Position numbers and translations under genes: made by a program
The notes under the pieces: generated by a model
Databases searched by the model: none
Seen by the model: only the letters and a program-made list of their open reading frames with translations
What the model was told of the DNA's origin: nothing
Shown: positions 27,688 through 36,750 of the stretch, piece by piece
Layout of the letters: each line of letters starts with the position of its first letter
How positions within the stretch are numbered: the first letter of the stretch is position 1
Assembly: GCA_020160755.1 (NCBI GenBank)
Contig: JAIUPN010000012.1
Coordinates: forward strand, 1 to 64,000
DNA: 64,000 nucleotides
Direction of reading: 5' to 3'
Origin: Pseudomonadota bacterium
GTDB taxonomy: Bacteria > Pseudomonadota > Alphaproteobacteria > Sphingomonadales > Sphingomonadaceae

Positions 27688-28119
27688 ATGCGGCTCAGCC
27701 TTCACAGCGATTATGCCCTGCGCATCCTGATGGCCCTTGGCGCCACCGGCGAATTGATGTCGGTCGACCAGATCGCCGTGCATTATGGCGTGTCTCGCAA
27801 CCATCTGGCGAAGGTCGCGCAGCGGCTGCAGGCGCTGGATTATGTCGCGACGCAGCGCGGGCGCGGCGGCGGGATGCGGCTGGCACGCGACCCCGCCGCG
27901 ATCAACGTCGGAACGGTGGTGCGCCAGTTCGAAAATCTCGACACGCTGGTCGAATGCATGGACCCCGCGACCTCGACCTGCCCCGTGCGCGGGGCGTGCG
28001 GGTTGCAGGGCGCGCTCGCCGGCGCGCTGGCGGCTTTTCTCCGCCACCTCGACGGCTATGCGCTCGCCGATCTGCTGCCGCAGCCCGCCCGGTTTCGTTC
28101 GCTGCTGGGCGCCGCCTAA
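27688..28119 (+). CDS. nsrR: Rrf2-family regulator, NsrR-like
   Basis: A 143-residue winged-helix regulator of the Rrf2 family. The N-terminus Met-Arg-Leu-Ser-Leu-His-Ser-Asp-Tyr-Ala-Leu-Arg and the wing Gln-Arg-Gly-Arg-Gly-Gly-Gly-Met-Arg-Leu are typical. Three cysteines (Glu-Cys-x7-Cys-Pro-x4-Cys) sit where NsrR binds its nitric-oxide-sensitive Fe-S cluster. It is divergent from a truncated globin gene and a DUF1971 gene, both plausible NO-response genes, so NsrR is the best call. The start is chosen at ATG 27688 because longer forms would cover the promoter region. Confidence 0.85.
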   Translation: MRLSLHSDYALRILMALGATGELMSVDQIAVHYGVSRNHLAKVAQRLQALDYVATQRGRGGGMRLARDPAAINVGTVVRQFENLDTLVECMDPATSTCPVRGACGLQGALAGALAAFLRHLDGYALADLLPQPARFRSLLGAA

Positions 28120-28161
28120 TCGCCCGTTGCATGGCCGCGCGAAGGCGGTAACAGCATCATC

Positions 28162-28764
28162 ATGGCCAAGCTCTATTTCTACTACGCCAGCATGAACGCC
28201 GGCAAATCGACGACGCTGCTCCAGGCGGATTTCAACTATCGCGAACGCGGCATGGAAACGATGCTGTGGACCGCGGCACTCGATGACCGATATGGCGTGG
28301 GCCAGGTGACGAGCCGCATCGGCCTGATGGCCGAAGCGCATAAATTTGATCCCGACAGTGATCTGTGGGGCGCCGTCAACGCCGAAAACGCCGAGCGCCC
28401 GCTCGCGTGCGTGCTCGTCGACGAAGCGCAATTCCTTACCCGCGCGCAAGTGCTCGACCTCGCGCGGCTCGCCGACGAGGCGGGTATCCCCGTGCTCTGC
28501 TATGGCCTGCGTACCGATTTTTCGGCTGAGCTGTTTCCGGGATCGGCGGCACTGCTCGGCATCGCCGACGCGCTCGTCGAGCTCAAGGCGGTGTGCGAAT
28601 GCGGGCGCAAGGCGACGATGAACCTGCGCGTCGACGAACGGGGCCGCGCGGTGGTCGAGGGCGCGCAGACCGAGATCGGCGGCAACGACCGCTACGTCGC
28701 GATGTGCCGCCGCCACTTCATGGCAAAGCGGCGTGAAGCCGCCGAGGCGCAAAGGGGGGGGTAG
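28162..28764 (+). CDS. tdk: thymidine kinase
   Basis: A 200-residue type II thymidine kinase that phosphorylates thymidine in pyrimidine salvage. The P-loop is Ser-Met-Asn-Ala-Gly-Lys-Ser-Thr (residues 10-17). The Mg-binding Val-Leu-Val-Asp-Glu-Ala-Gln-Phe-Leu follows. The C-terminal zinc site shows Cys-Glu-Cys-Gly and Met-Cys-Arg-Arg-His, and Gly-Gly-Asn-Asp-Arg-Tyr contacts the base. Length is normal. It starts 42 bases after the NsrR-like gene. Confidence 0.95.
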   Translation: MAKLYFYYASMNAGKSTTLLQADFNYRERGMETMLWTAALDDRYGVGQVTSRIGLMAEAHKFDPDSDLWGAVNAENAERPLACVLVDEAQFLTRAQVLDLARLADEAGIPVLCYGLRTDFSAELFPGSAALLGIADALVELKAVCECGRKATMNLRVDERGRAVVEGAQTEIGGNDRYVAMCRRHFMAKRREAAEAQRGG

Positions 28765-28770
28765 GCGCCA

Positions 28771-29313
28771 ATGCTTGAACGCCTCTATGTCGACCTCGCC
28801 GACGGCGACCTTCGTCTCGTCAAGCTGACCGACGGGCATCGCGAGGCGCTGCGCGCCGCCTGTGCCGCCGACGCCGACGTCTGGACGATCTATTCGTCGA
28901 GCTTCGGTCCCGATCATTTCGACAAGAGCTTCGACACGCTGATCGGGGGCGCGGGCCGGATGCCCTATGCGATCCTCGACGGCGACCGGCTCGTCGGCAT
29001 GACCGCCTGGCTGCGCCCCGACTGGTCGGCGCAGACGGTCGAGATCGGCAACAGTTTCATCCACCCCGATGTGCGGGGGACGGGGTTCAACGGCCGCGTC
29101 AAACGCCTGATGCTCGACCATGCCTTTGCGGCCGGGGTCCGCCGCATCGAGTTCCGCATCGACGAACGAAACAAGCGGAGCCAGGCCGCCGTTGCCAAGC
29201 TCGGCGGTACCAAGGAAGGCGTGCTGCGCTCCGAACGCATCACCTGGACCGGCTATGTCCGCGATACCGGCCTCTGGTCGCTCCTCGCCAATGAGTGGGC
29301 GCCGCCGATGTGA
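28771..29313 (+). CDS. GNAT family N-acetyltransferase (RimJ/RimL-like)
   Basis: A 180-residue acetyl-CoA-dependent acyltransferase. The fold is indicated by Leu-Val-Gly-Met-Thr-Ala-Trp, a Glu-Ile-Gly-Asn-Ser-Phe-Ile-His-Pro strand, Val-Arg-Gly-Thr-Gly-Phe-Asn at the acetyl-CoA loop and Arg-Asn-Lys-Arg-Ser-Gln-Ala-Ala-Val, as in RimJ/RimL-like enzymes. The acceptor substrate cannot be inferred. It follows tdk by six bases and overlaps the next small gene by GTGA. Confidence 0.85.
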   Translation: MLERLYVDLADGDLRLVKLTDGHREALRAACAADADVWTIYSSSFGPDHFDKSFDTLIGGAGRMPYAILDGDRLVGMTAWLRPDWSAQTVEIGNSFIHPDVRGTGFNGRVKRLMLDHAFAAGVRRIEFRIDERNKRSQAAVAKLGGTKEGVLRSERITWTGYVRDTGLWSLLANEWAPPM

Positions 29314-29645
29314 GCACGCTCCAGATCCTCCTCAACATCGCGGTCACCGCAGTGAACGGCTTGGCTATCTTTGCAATCGGATGGTTCATCGACCGCCGAC
29401 GAGCAACTTTCAGCGCATCGGGCGAGGGGATCATTCGGGCGACGATTATTGCCTCGATTTTCGCTACCGGCCTGTGGTTTTTCGGGTTTGTCATACTTGG
29501 CGACGGGGTCAATCCATATGGCACGATGTTGATGGGCGGTAGCGGGGGCGCGATCGCAACAGTGGCTGCGATAATTCTGTATCGCCGCCGGCGGTTGCGA
29601 CCTGCCAATCCCCGGACCGAGGCGCTGCGCGACACCTTTTCCTGA
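29310..29645 (+). CDS. small hypothetical membrane protein
   Basis: A 111-residue protein with three hydrophobic segments (about residues 5-23, 41-61 and 72-88) and a basic C-terminus. The GTG at 29310 overlaps the GNAT stop as GTGA and is preferred over GTG 29295. Codon choice is less GC-biased than in the neighbours. No family is recognised. Confidence 0.6.
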   Translation: MSTLQILLNIAVTAVNGLAIFAIGWFIDRRRATFSASGEGIIRATIIASIFATGLWFFGFVILGDGVNPYGTMLMGGSGGAIATVAAIILYRRRRLRPANPRTEALRDTFS

Positions 29646-29792
29646 AAGCCTGCCGGGCTTGCGGTCGGGGTGACTGCGCCGTTGAACAGCGTGCGAAGAT
29701 GAACCCCGACTAACCCGGGGGTCAGCACCGGTTCAGGATCGATCTGCTAAGGCGCGCGTCGAATGCCGGGCGGGATATCAGAAAGACTCGAC

Positions 29793-30200
29793 ATGAAACA
29801 GAAACTCGCACTCTCCCTGGCCGCCATGCTGCTTCCCCTTTCTGCGGCGGCGGCCACCGAGCCCGCAAAGGAATCGCGCGAACTCGGCGTCGAATCGAGC
29901 ATCGTTTTTCCGAGCGACAGCACGATCCGCAACTGGCAAGCCGACCGCGACCGCGGCATCTGGATCGAAGGGCGCCGCGGCGAATGGTATTACGGAACCT
30001 TCGCGGGCATCTGCCGCGATGTCGATTTCGCGCAGACGATCGGTGTCGAAACGCGCGGCGCCGGGCGGCTCGACAAATTTGCGTCGATCGTTGTCCGCGG
30101 CGAGCGCTGTATGCTGTCGTCCTTCGTGACCTCCGCGCCGCCGCCCACGAAGGCGGAGCGCAAGGCAGCGCGCGAAGCCGGAAAGGCCGCGCAAAATTGA
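29793..30200 (+). CDS. DUF6491-like secreted protein
   Basis: A 135-residue protein with a clear signal peptide (Met-Lys-Gln-Lys-Leu-Ala-Leu-Ser-Leu, cleavage near Ala-Ala-Ala-Thr). The body has Asp-Ser-Thr-Ile-Arg-Asn-Trp, Gly-Ile-Trp-Ile-Glu-Gly-Arg, a Cys-Arg-Asp pair and a later Cys, consistent with a small disulfide-bonded periplasmic protein of the DUF6491 type. The C-terminus is a charged Lys/Ala tail. ATG 29793 begins the signal sequence; upstream ATG 29763 is less likely. The 147 bases before it hold no gene I can support. Confidence 0.7.
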   Translation: MKQKLALSLAAMLLPLSAAAATEPAKESRELGVESSIVFPSDSTIRNWQADRDRGIWIEGRRGEWYYGTFAGICRDVDFAQTIGVETRGAGRLDKFASIVVRGERCMLSSFVTSAPPPTKAERKAAREAGKAAQN

Positions 30201-30285
30201 CAGCCACGAGCCTGCGATTTCCTGTCTGCCGCATTTTACGAACCATCAGGTTTCACCCGACTTGAAAATGCTCTAGCGGCGCGGG

Positions 30286-31203
30286 ATGAACGGCTGGATC
30301 ATCCTCGACAAACCCTTAGGGCTCGGCTCGACGCAGGCGGTGGGCGCGGTGAAACGCGTTTGCCGCGAGGCGGGGCTGGGCAAGGTCAAGGTCGGCCATG
30401 GCGGCACGCTCGACCCGTTGGCGTCGGGGGTTCTCCCGATCGCGCTCGGCGAGGCGACGAAGCTGTGCGGCCGGATGCTCGACGCGAGCAAGATCTATGA
30501 TTTCACCATCGCGTTCGGGTCCGAGACCGCGGGACTCGACGCCGAGGGCGAGGTGGTTGCGACCAGCGACGTCCGGCCGACCCTCGCCGAAGTCGAAGCG
30601 GTTCTGCCGCAATTTACCGGGCCGATCGAGCAGGTTCCGCCCGCTTTTTCGGCGATCAAGATCGACGGGCAGCGCGCCTATGACCTCGCGCGCAAGGGCG
30701 AAGCGGTCGAGATGAAGGCGCGGGCGGTAACGATCCACTCTCTCTCCGCTTGTCCTTCGACAAGCTCAGGACAAGCGGGTGGTGGGAACGCCAAACTGGA
30801 ATCCCTCACCCTCACCGCGCATGTTTCCAAGGGTACTTATATCCGCAGCCTTGCGCGCGACATCGCCAGCGCCGTCGGCAGCGTCGGGCACGTAACGATG
30901 CTGCGCCGCACAAAGGCGGGGCCGTTCGACCTGTCACAGGCGATTTCGCTGGACAAATTGAACGCATTCGGCCAAGGGGCCGCCCAATCAGAAGTATTTC
31001 TGCCGCTCGAGGCAGGGCTGGTCGACATCCCGGCTCTGAACCTTTCCCCGGAAGCGGCAGGGGCGATCCGTCAGGGTCGTGTCTGGACCGGGGGATGCAC
31101 GGATGACGGGCTCTATTGGGGAAGGGATAGCGAACTGCGTCCCGTTGCCCTGATCGAGGCTTTGGCGGGAACGCTGAAAGTTGTCCGGGGCTTCAATCTG
31201 TAA
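30286..31203 (+). CDS. truB: tRNA pseudouridine(55) synthase TruB with a repeat-encoded insertion
   Basis: A 305-residue enzyme that makes pseudouridine 55 in the tRNA T-loop. The N-terminus Gly-Trp-Ile-Ile-Leu-Asp-Lys-Pro and the catalytic Gly-Gly-Thr-Leu-Asp-Pro-Leu-Ala-Ser-Gly are intact, as is Ser-Lys-Gly-Thr-Tyr-Ile-Arg-Ser-Leu. Between the latter two, about residues 155-165, the sequence Cys-Pro-Ser-Thr-Ser-Ser-Gly-Gln-Ala is encoded by a 33-base palindromic repeat (30746-30778). It keeps the frame, so the gene is probably functional with an added loop. Its downstream neighbours are rpsO and pnp. Confidence 0.95.
   Translation: MNGWIILDKPLGLGSTQAVGAVKRVCREAGLGKVKVGHGGTLDPLASGVLPIALGEATKLCGRMLDASKIYDFTIAFGSETAGLDAEGEVVATSDVRPTLAEVEAVLPQFTGPIEQVPPAFSAIKIDGQRAYDLARKGEAVEMKARAVTIHSLSACPSTSSGQAGGGNAKLESLTLTAHVSKGTYIRSLARDIASAVGSVGHVTMLRRTKAGPFDLSQAISLDKLNAFGQGAAQSEVFLPLEAGLVDIPALNLSPEAAGAIRQGRVWTGGCTDDGLYWGRDSELRPVALIEALAGTLKVVRGFNL
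30746..30778. repeat. palindromic repeat inserted in the truB coding sequence
   Basis: A 33-base element with outer arms CCGCTTGTCC and GGACAAGCGG, and an overlapping alternative hairpin GCTTGTC-CTTC-GACAAGC. It resembles palindromic units usually seen between genes in proteobacteria. Here it lies inside truB and its length, a multiple of three, preserves the reading frame. Confidence 0.75.
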
Positions 31204-31227
31204 CAAGGATGTTCGAGGAAAAAATAT

Positions 31228-31497
31228 ATGTCGATTACCGCAGAGCGTAAAACCGAAGTCATCAACGACAATGCGCGCGCCAAGGGCGATACCGGTTCGC
31301 CGGAAGTGCAGGTCGCAATCCTGACCGACCGGATCAACACGCTGACCGCCCACTTCAAGGCGCACCACAAGGACAACCACAGCCGCCGCGGCCTTCTGAT
31401 GATGGTCAACAAGCGTCGCAGCCTCCTCGACTATCTGAAGAAGAAGGACGAGGCCCGCTATCAGGCGCTGATCGCGAAGCTGGGTCTTCGCAAGTAA
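31228..31497 (+). CDS. rpsO: 30S ribosomal protein S15
   Basis: An 89-residue primary 16S rRNA-binding protein. Typical features are [15 protein letters not shown]-like basic segments (Lys-Asp-Asn-His-Ser-Arg-Arg-Gly-Leu), and Leu-Asp-Tyr-Leu-Lys-Lys. A GAGGAAA ribosome-binding site precedes the ATG. Gene order truB-rpsO-pnp is conserved. Confidence 0.97.
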   Translation: MSITAERKTEVINDNARAKGDTGSPEVQVAILTDRINTLTAHFKAHHKDNHSRRGLLMMVNKRRSLLDYLKKKDEARYQALIAKLGLRK

Positions 31498-31506
31498 GAA
31501 TTTCTG

Positions 31507-31530
31507 GCGGCCCCGGATTTCCGGGGCCGC
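31507..31530 (+). terminator. rpsO hairpin
   Basis: A 10-bp stem, GCGGCCCCGG against CCGGGGCCGC with an ATTT loop, starts nine bases after the rpsO stop. No T-run follows, so termination may be partial with read-through into pnp. The remaining 159 bases before pnp form a GC-rich, stem-prone leader. Confidence 0.6.
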
Positions 31531-31689
31531 TGTCATATTGGTCCCGCGCAAAGTGCCGGACCACAGGGCTGCTCCCGCATCCGGCGGGACCGCCATAGGG
31601 GCAGACAGACGCCCTACACCGCCCCGGGCCGGATTGCCCGGACACAGAGGCCCCGCCCGGCATAGGGCCCGGCGGGCGAAGGAAACCAC

Positions 31690-33984
<2,295 letters not shown>

Positions 33985-34005
33985 GTCCTTCGGTAACGGA
34001 ATGAG

Positions 34006-34033
34006 AAGGGGCCGCGAAAGCGGCCCCTTTTTT
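34006..34033 (+). terminator. pnp Rho-independent terminator
   Basis: An 8-bp GC stem (GGGGCCGC / GCGGCCCC) with a GAAA loop, then six T residues, begins 22 bases after the pnp stop. This is a textbook intrinsic terminator. Confidence 0.9.
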
Positions 34034-34075
34034 GTCGGCTTGGGGGTGGGCAGCGGACGTTCGCTCACTCACCCT

Positions 34076-34147
34076 CGTCATTCCCGCGAAAGTGGGTGCC
34101 CAGCGAACCGGCGTTGCTACTGGGTTCCCGCTTTCGCGGGAATGACG
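34076..34147. repeat. paired inverted copies of a palindromic repeat
   Basis: Two inverted 28-base copies (34076-34103 and 34120-34147), beginning CGTCATTCCCGCGAAAG in one strand and ending with its complement, with three mismatches between them. Each contains a CCCGCGAAAG-type hairpin. It lies between the pnp terminator and the convergent deaminase gene, where I see no gene. Confidence 0.75.
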
Positions 34148-34208
34148 AAGTGAAGGAAAGGCCGCTTCCGGTCGAAAGCTGATAGCCCGCGCATCTCCCC
34201 ACGCCGGA

Positions 34209-34673
34209 TCACCCCTGTCGCTGTCGCCAGTCCGCATAGAGGTCGGGTTTGCCGTCCAGCCGGACGGGCAGGTGGCGGATATTCATGGCCTGCTCGGCAA
34301 AGGGCTTGGCGAGATCTGCGTAGATCGCCGCGGTCGACAGGCCGTGAGGCTCGCCATCCTCGTTCGAATAGGCGTAGGTTACGGCTTCGATCCCCGCGAG
34401 GTGCATCGCCGCCATGCACATCGGGCAGGGGTGCCCGCTGGCAAACACCGCGCAGCCGCGAAGGTCTGCGCCCAGCGTCTCGCTGGCGAGCCGGATAGCG
34501 TTGAGTTCGGCGTGCGACGTCGGGTCGCCGGTGTCCAATATCGCGTTCACGCCCCTTGCGACGATATTTCCGTCGCGCACGATCACCGCGCCGAACGGCC
34601 GCCCGCCCTTTTCGGCGTTGGTATAGGCAAGCGCGATCGCCTCGCGCAGAAAATTTTCACTGTCGTCCGCCAT
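34209..34673 (-). CDS. nucleoside deaminase (guanine deaminase/TadA-like)
   Basis: A 154-residue zinc-dependent deaminase of the cytidine deaminase superfamily. The zinc site is intact: His-Ala-Glu near residue 54 and Pro-Cys-Pro-Met-Cys near residue 83. Gly-Gly-Arg-Pro-Phe-Gly-Ala-Val-Ile-Val and the C-terminal pattern favour a GuaD-like guanine deaminase over tRNA-editing TadA, but the distinction is not certain. It overlaps the upstream hydrolase gene by 17 bases. Confidence 0.85.
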   Translation of the reverse strand: MADDSENFLREAIALAYTNAEKGGRPFGAVIVRDGNIVARGVNAILDTGDPTSHAELNAIRLASETLGADLRGCAVFASGHPCPMCMAAMHLAGIEAVTYAYSNEDGEPHGLSTAAIYADLAKPFAEQAMNIRHLPVRLDGKPDLYADWRQRQG

Positions 34674-35664
34674 CCGCCCTTTGCTCCGGTCCGAGTTCGG
34701 CGTTCAGGAATGCCACGATCTTCGGCCAGCTGTCGATACGCGCGGCGCCATTCCCTTCCGCCGTGCCGCCGAGCTTGCTCCACTTCCTTGCGGCGGCGGC
34801 ATCGGCGAAGGGCGCGCCCATCACGGCGTGACCGGCATCCTTGTAACGAAGAACGGCGGGCACCGCTGCGCCCCTGGCTTTCGCGCGCGCGACGATCTGG
34901 TCGGTCATCGGGCAGCTCGGCCACAGCTTTTCGGCCTCGCCGCAGACGAGCATCAGCTTGCCCCTGTATTTCTCGACCGGGATGATCGCGGCAGGATTCC
35001 GGTAGAGCTCCTTCAGCCCGCCCTCGAATACCGCCATCAGCCCGCGTTCGTCGGGCCGCCCCTTGTAGGCGAGATGCGGCACCGGCTCGCCCTTCTCGCT
35101 CCACGACGAGCTGAACGAGCCGAGCATGTAATTCTCGCCCGACATCCCGTCCCATACGACGCTCGACGGCATGCCGAGCGCCACCGCGCGGATGCCGGGA
35201 TAGCGCGTCGCGACGAGCAGCCCGGCCTCGGCGCCCTTCGAATAGCCGACGATGCCGATCCGCGCCGGATCGACCCCGGGCTGTTTCTTCAGCCAGTCGA
35301 TCCCGCGGGTAAAATCCTCGAGCGGGATATTCTTGAGCTTCGCCGGCTTGCCCGGCGCGTTGTGATAGGCGAGCTGGAGGACGTGATAGCCTCCGGCCTG
35401 CAACAGCAGCGCCTGCCTTCCGATTTCCTTCGCGAGCCCGCCCTCGGAACCGCCGAGCAGCAGGATCGCCGGATGCGGACCGGGACCGGCGGCGGGATAA
35501 TAGTTGGCGAAAATGCCGCTGCCGGCGATCCGTTGTCCGGTCGGGCCGGCGTCGACAAGCTTTGCAGGCGGCGGCGGCTGGGTCAGCATATAAGCAAAGC
35601 CGCCCCCCCCGATCACGACGAGCGCGCCGAGCACCCCCCACGCTATTTTCCATCTGCGCTTCAT
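34657..35664 (-). CDS. alpha/beta hydrolase with BAAT-type C-terminal domain
   Basis: A 335-residue protein with an N-terminal membrane anchor or signal (about residues 7-27) and an alpha/beta-hydrolase body. The nucleophile elbow is Gly-Tyr-Ser-Lys-Gly-Ala-Glu, and the late Ala-Gly-His-Ala-Val carries the likely catalytic His. A Leu-Leu-Leu-Gly-Gly-Ser-Glu-Gly-Gly stretch resembles the acyl-CoA thioesterase/BAAT C-terminal family. The substrate is unknown and the active site should face the periplasm. The gene precedes the deaminase with overlapping ends. Confidence 0.82.
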   Translation of the reverse strand: MKRRWKIAWGVLGALVVIGGGGFAYMLTQPPPPAKLVDAGPTGQRIAGSGIFANYYPAAGPGPHPAILLLGGSEGGLAKEIGRQALLLQAGGYHVLQLAYHNAPGKPAKLKNIPLEDFTRGIDWLKKQPGVDPARIGIVGYSKGAEAGLLVATRYPGIRAVALGMPSSVVWDGMSGENYMLGSFSSSWSEKGEPVPHLAYKGRPDERGLMAVFEGGLKELYRNPAAIIPVEKYRGKLMLVCGEAEKLWPSCPMTDQIVARAKARGAAVPAVLRYKDAGHAVMGAPFADAAAARKWSKLGGTAEGNGAARIDSWPKIVAFLNAELGPEQRADGGRQ

Positions 35665-35733
35665 GGCCGCCCTCCCTGCTGCCAGACTGTATTGTTGGTA
35701 TACTACAGCTCGCGCATATACAAGTCATGCAAG

Positions 35734-35764
35734 AAGGCGCGCGAGGTGCTGCCCCGCGCGCCTT
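35734..35764 (-). terminator. hairpin after the SRPBCC gene
   Basis: A 10-bp stem, AAGGCGCGCG against CGCGCGCCTT, lies 21 bases beyond the SRPBCC stop and before the hydrolase gene. It probably separates the ArsR-SRPBCC message from the hydrolase message. No strong T-run follows. Confidence 0.5.
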
Positions 35765-35785
35765 GATTTGCAACGGTATCGGGCG

Positions 35786-36325
35786 TCAGCCGAACAGCCG
35801 CTCGGCATATTCAGTGCGCAACCGGGTCCAGTTGTCCCAGTGCGCCGCCGCCACCGACCCGGCGACGCGCGCTTCGAGCACGTCGAGATGCGCGTGCCAG
35901 CCTGCGCTGACATTGAGCCGCACCTCGGGATCCTCGATCCGTTTGTGAACGATGGTCAGCAGCACTTCGTCGCCCTTTTCCTCGAGCGTGAAGGTCACGC
36001 CGCCGGTGCTGCCCCAGCTGATCGAGAGCATATGTGGTGCGTCGATTGCGACGACCTCGCACAGCATCCGGTGCTCCTCGCCAAAACCGTCGGGGCGCGT
36101 GCCGGGCGGGTCGGTGAGCTCGTCGTTGCGCCACACCAGTTCGACGGGCGCGCCGACGCTGGCTTCCATCGCGCCCGCGGCAAGCCATTGGCGGCGCAGG
36201 TCGCTGTCGGTCAGATAGGCCCAGATCCGGTCGACCGGGCCGGGGAGCAGGCGCGCGATCGTCAGCGTCGCGGGCTCGCTGAGCAGGCCGTAGCGGTCTT
36301 GGTCCAGCATCGTCGTCATCGTCAT
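35786..36325 (-). CDS. SRPBCC (AHSA1-like) family protein
   Basis: A 179-residue hydrophobic-cavity protein. The sequence has Thr-Ile-Ala-Arg-Leu-Leu-Pro-Gly-Pro-Val-Asp-Arg-Ile-Trp-Ala-Tyr-Leu-Thr-Asp, then Leu-Arg-Arg-Gln-Trp-Leu-Ala-Ala-Gly, and a C-terminal Gly-Trp-His-Ala-His-Leu-Asp helix, all typical of AHSA1/SRPBCC. Such proteins bind small hydrophobic ligands, and in this arrangement they often accompany an ArsR-type regulator. The start overlaps the regulator stop as ATGA, and a strong AAGGAG precedes it. Confidence 0.88.
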   Translation of the reverse strand: MTMTTMLDQDRYGLLSEPATLTIARLLPGPVDRIWAYLTDSDLRRQWLAAGAMEASVGAPVELVWRNDELTDPPGTRPDGFGEEHRMLCEVVAIDAPHMLSISWGSTGGVTFTLEEKGDEVLLTIVHKRIEDPEVRLNVSAGWHAHLDVLEARVAGSVAAAHWDNWTRLRTEYAERLFG

Positions 36326-36702
36326 TCTCCTTCTTTCCCGGGGAGGGGCTTCTTGGGGGGAGGGGGCGGCGCAGCATCTTGCGCGCGCAGGATTTTTTCG
36401 AGGGTATCGAGGCGACCGGTCCAGAAGCGGCGATAGATGCCGATCCACTGGTCGGCGCGCATCAACGGGACGGGATCGATACTGCAGACATGCGTGCGGC
36501 CGCGGACGTCGCGGCGGACGAGTCCCGCCGCTTCGAGCACCTTGATATGTTTCGACGCCGCCGCGAGCGACATGGTGAAGGGCGCGGCGAGCTCGCCGAC
36601 GGTGCGTTCGCCGTCGGCCAGCTCGCCCAGCATCGCGCGGCGCGTGGCGTCGCCCAGCGCGTGGAAGATCGTATCGAGGGTGTGCGAATCATGTTCAACC
36701 AT
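36322..36702 (-). CDS. ArsR/SmtB-family winged-helix regulator
   Basis: A 126-residue regulator with Phe-His-Ala-Leu-Gly-Asp-Ala-Thr-Arg-Arg-Ala-Met-Leu, Val-Gly-Glu-Leu-Ala and the recognition helix Ser-Leu-Ala-Ala-Ala-Ser-Lys-His-Ile-Lys-Val-Leu. The usual ArsR metal-binding cysteines of helix 3 are absent, so it probably senses something other than metal. The C-terminus is Pro-rich. It is translationally coupled (ATGA) to the SRPBCC gene. Two copies of TCAACC-N4-GGTTGA at and before its start are likely autoregulatory sites. Confidence 0.88.
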   Translation of the reverse strand: MVEHDSHTLDTIFHALGDATRRAMLGELADGERTVGELAAPFTMSLAAASKHIKVLEAAGLVRRDVRGRTHVCSIDPVPLMRADQWIGIYRRFWTGRLDTLEKILRAQDAAPPPPPKKPLPGKEGE

Positions 36703-36711
36703 GTGGTTGAA
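36694..36711. promoter_or_regulatory. candidate ArsR operator, copy 1
   Basis: TTCAACCA-TG-TGGTTGAA is a perfect 8-2-8 palindrome that overlaps the start codon of the ArsR gene. Its core TCAACC-N4-GGTTGA is repeated at 36734, centre to centre 39 bases away. Confidence 0.7.
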
Positions 36712-36733
36712 TATGAAGCACCCAATTTTATTG

Positions 36734-36749
36734 TCAACCGATTGGTTGA
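36734..36749. promoter_or_regulatory. candidate ArsR operator, copy 2
   Basis: TCAACC-GATT-GGTTGA, a perfect 6-4-6 palindrome, lies between the ArsR gene and the end of the upstream membrane-protein gene, matching the core of the copy at 36694. Confidence 0.7.
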
Positions 36750-36750
36750 A

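Noticed and set aside
24850..30285. A genomic island between rbfA and truB with integrase-type boundaries
   Set aside because: No integrase, transposase, tRNA or direct repeats were found at either end, so only a neutral 'accessory block' description is supported.
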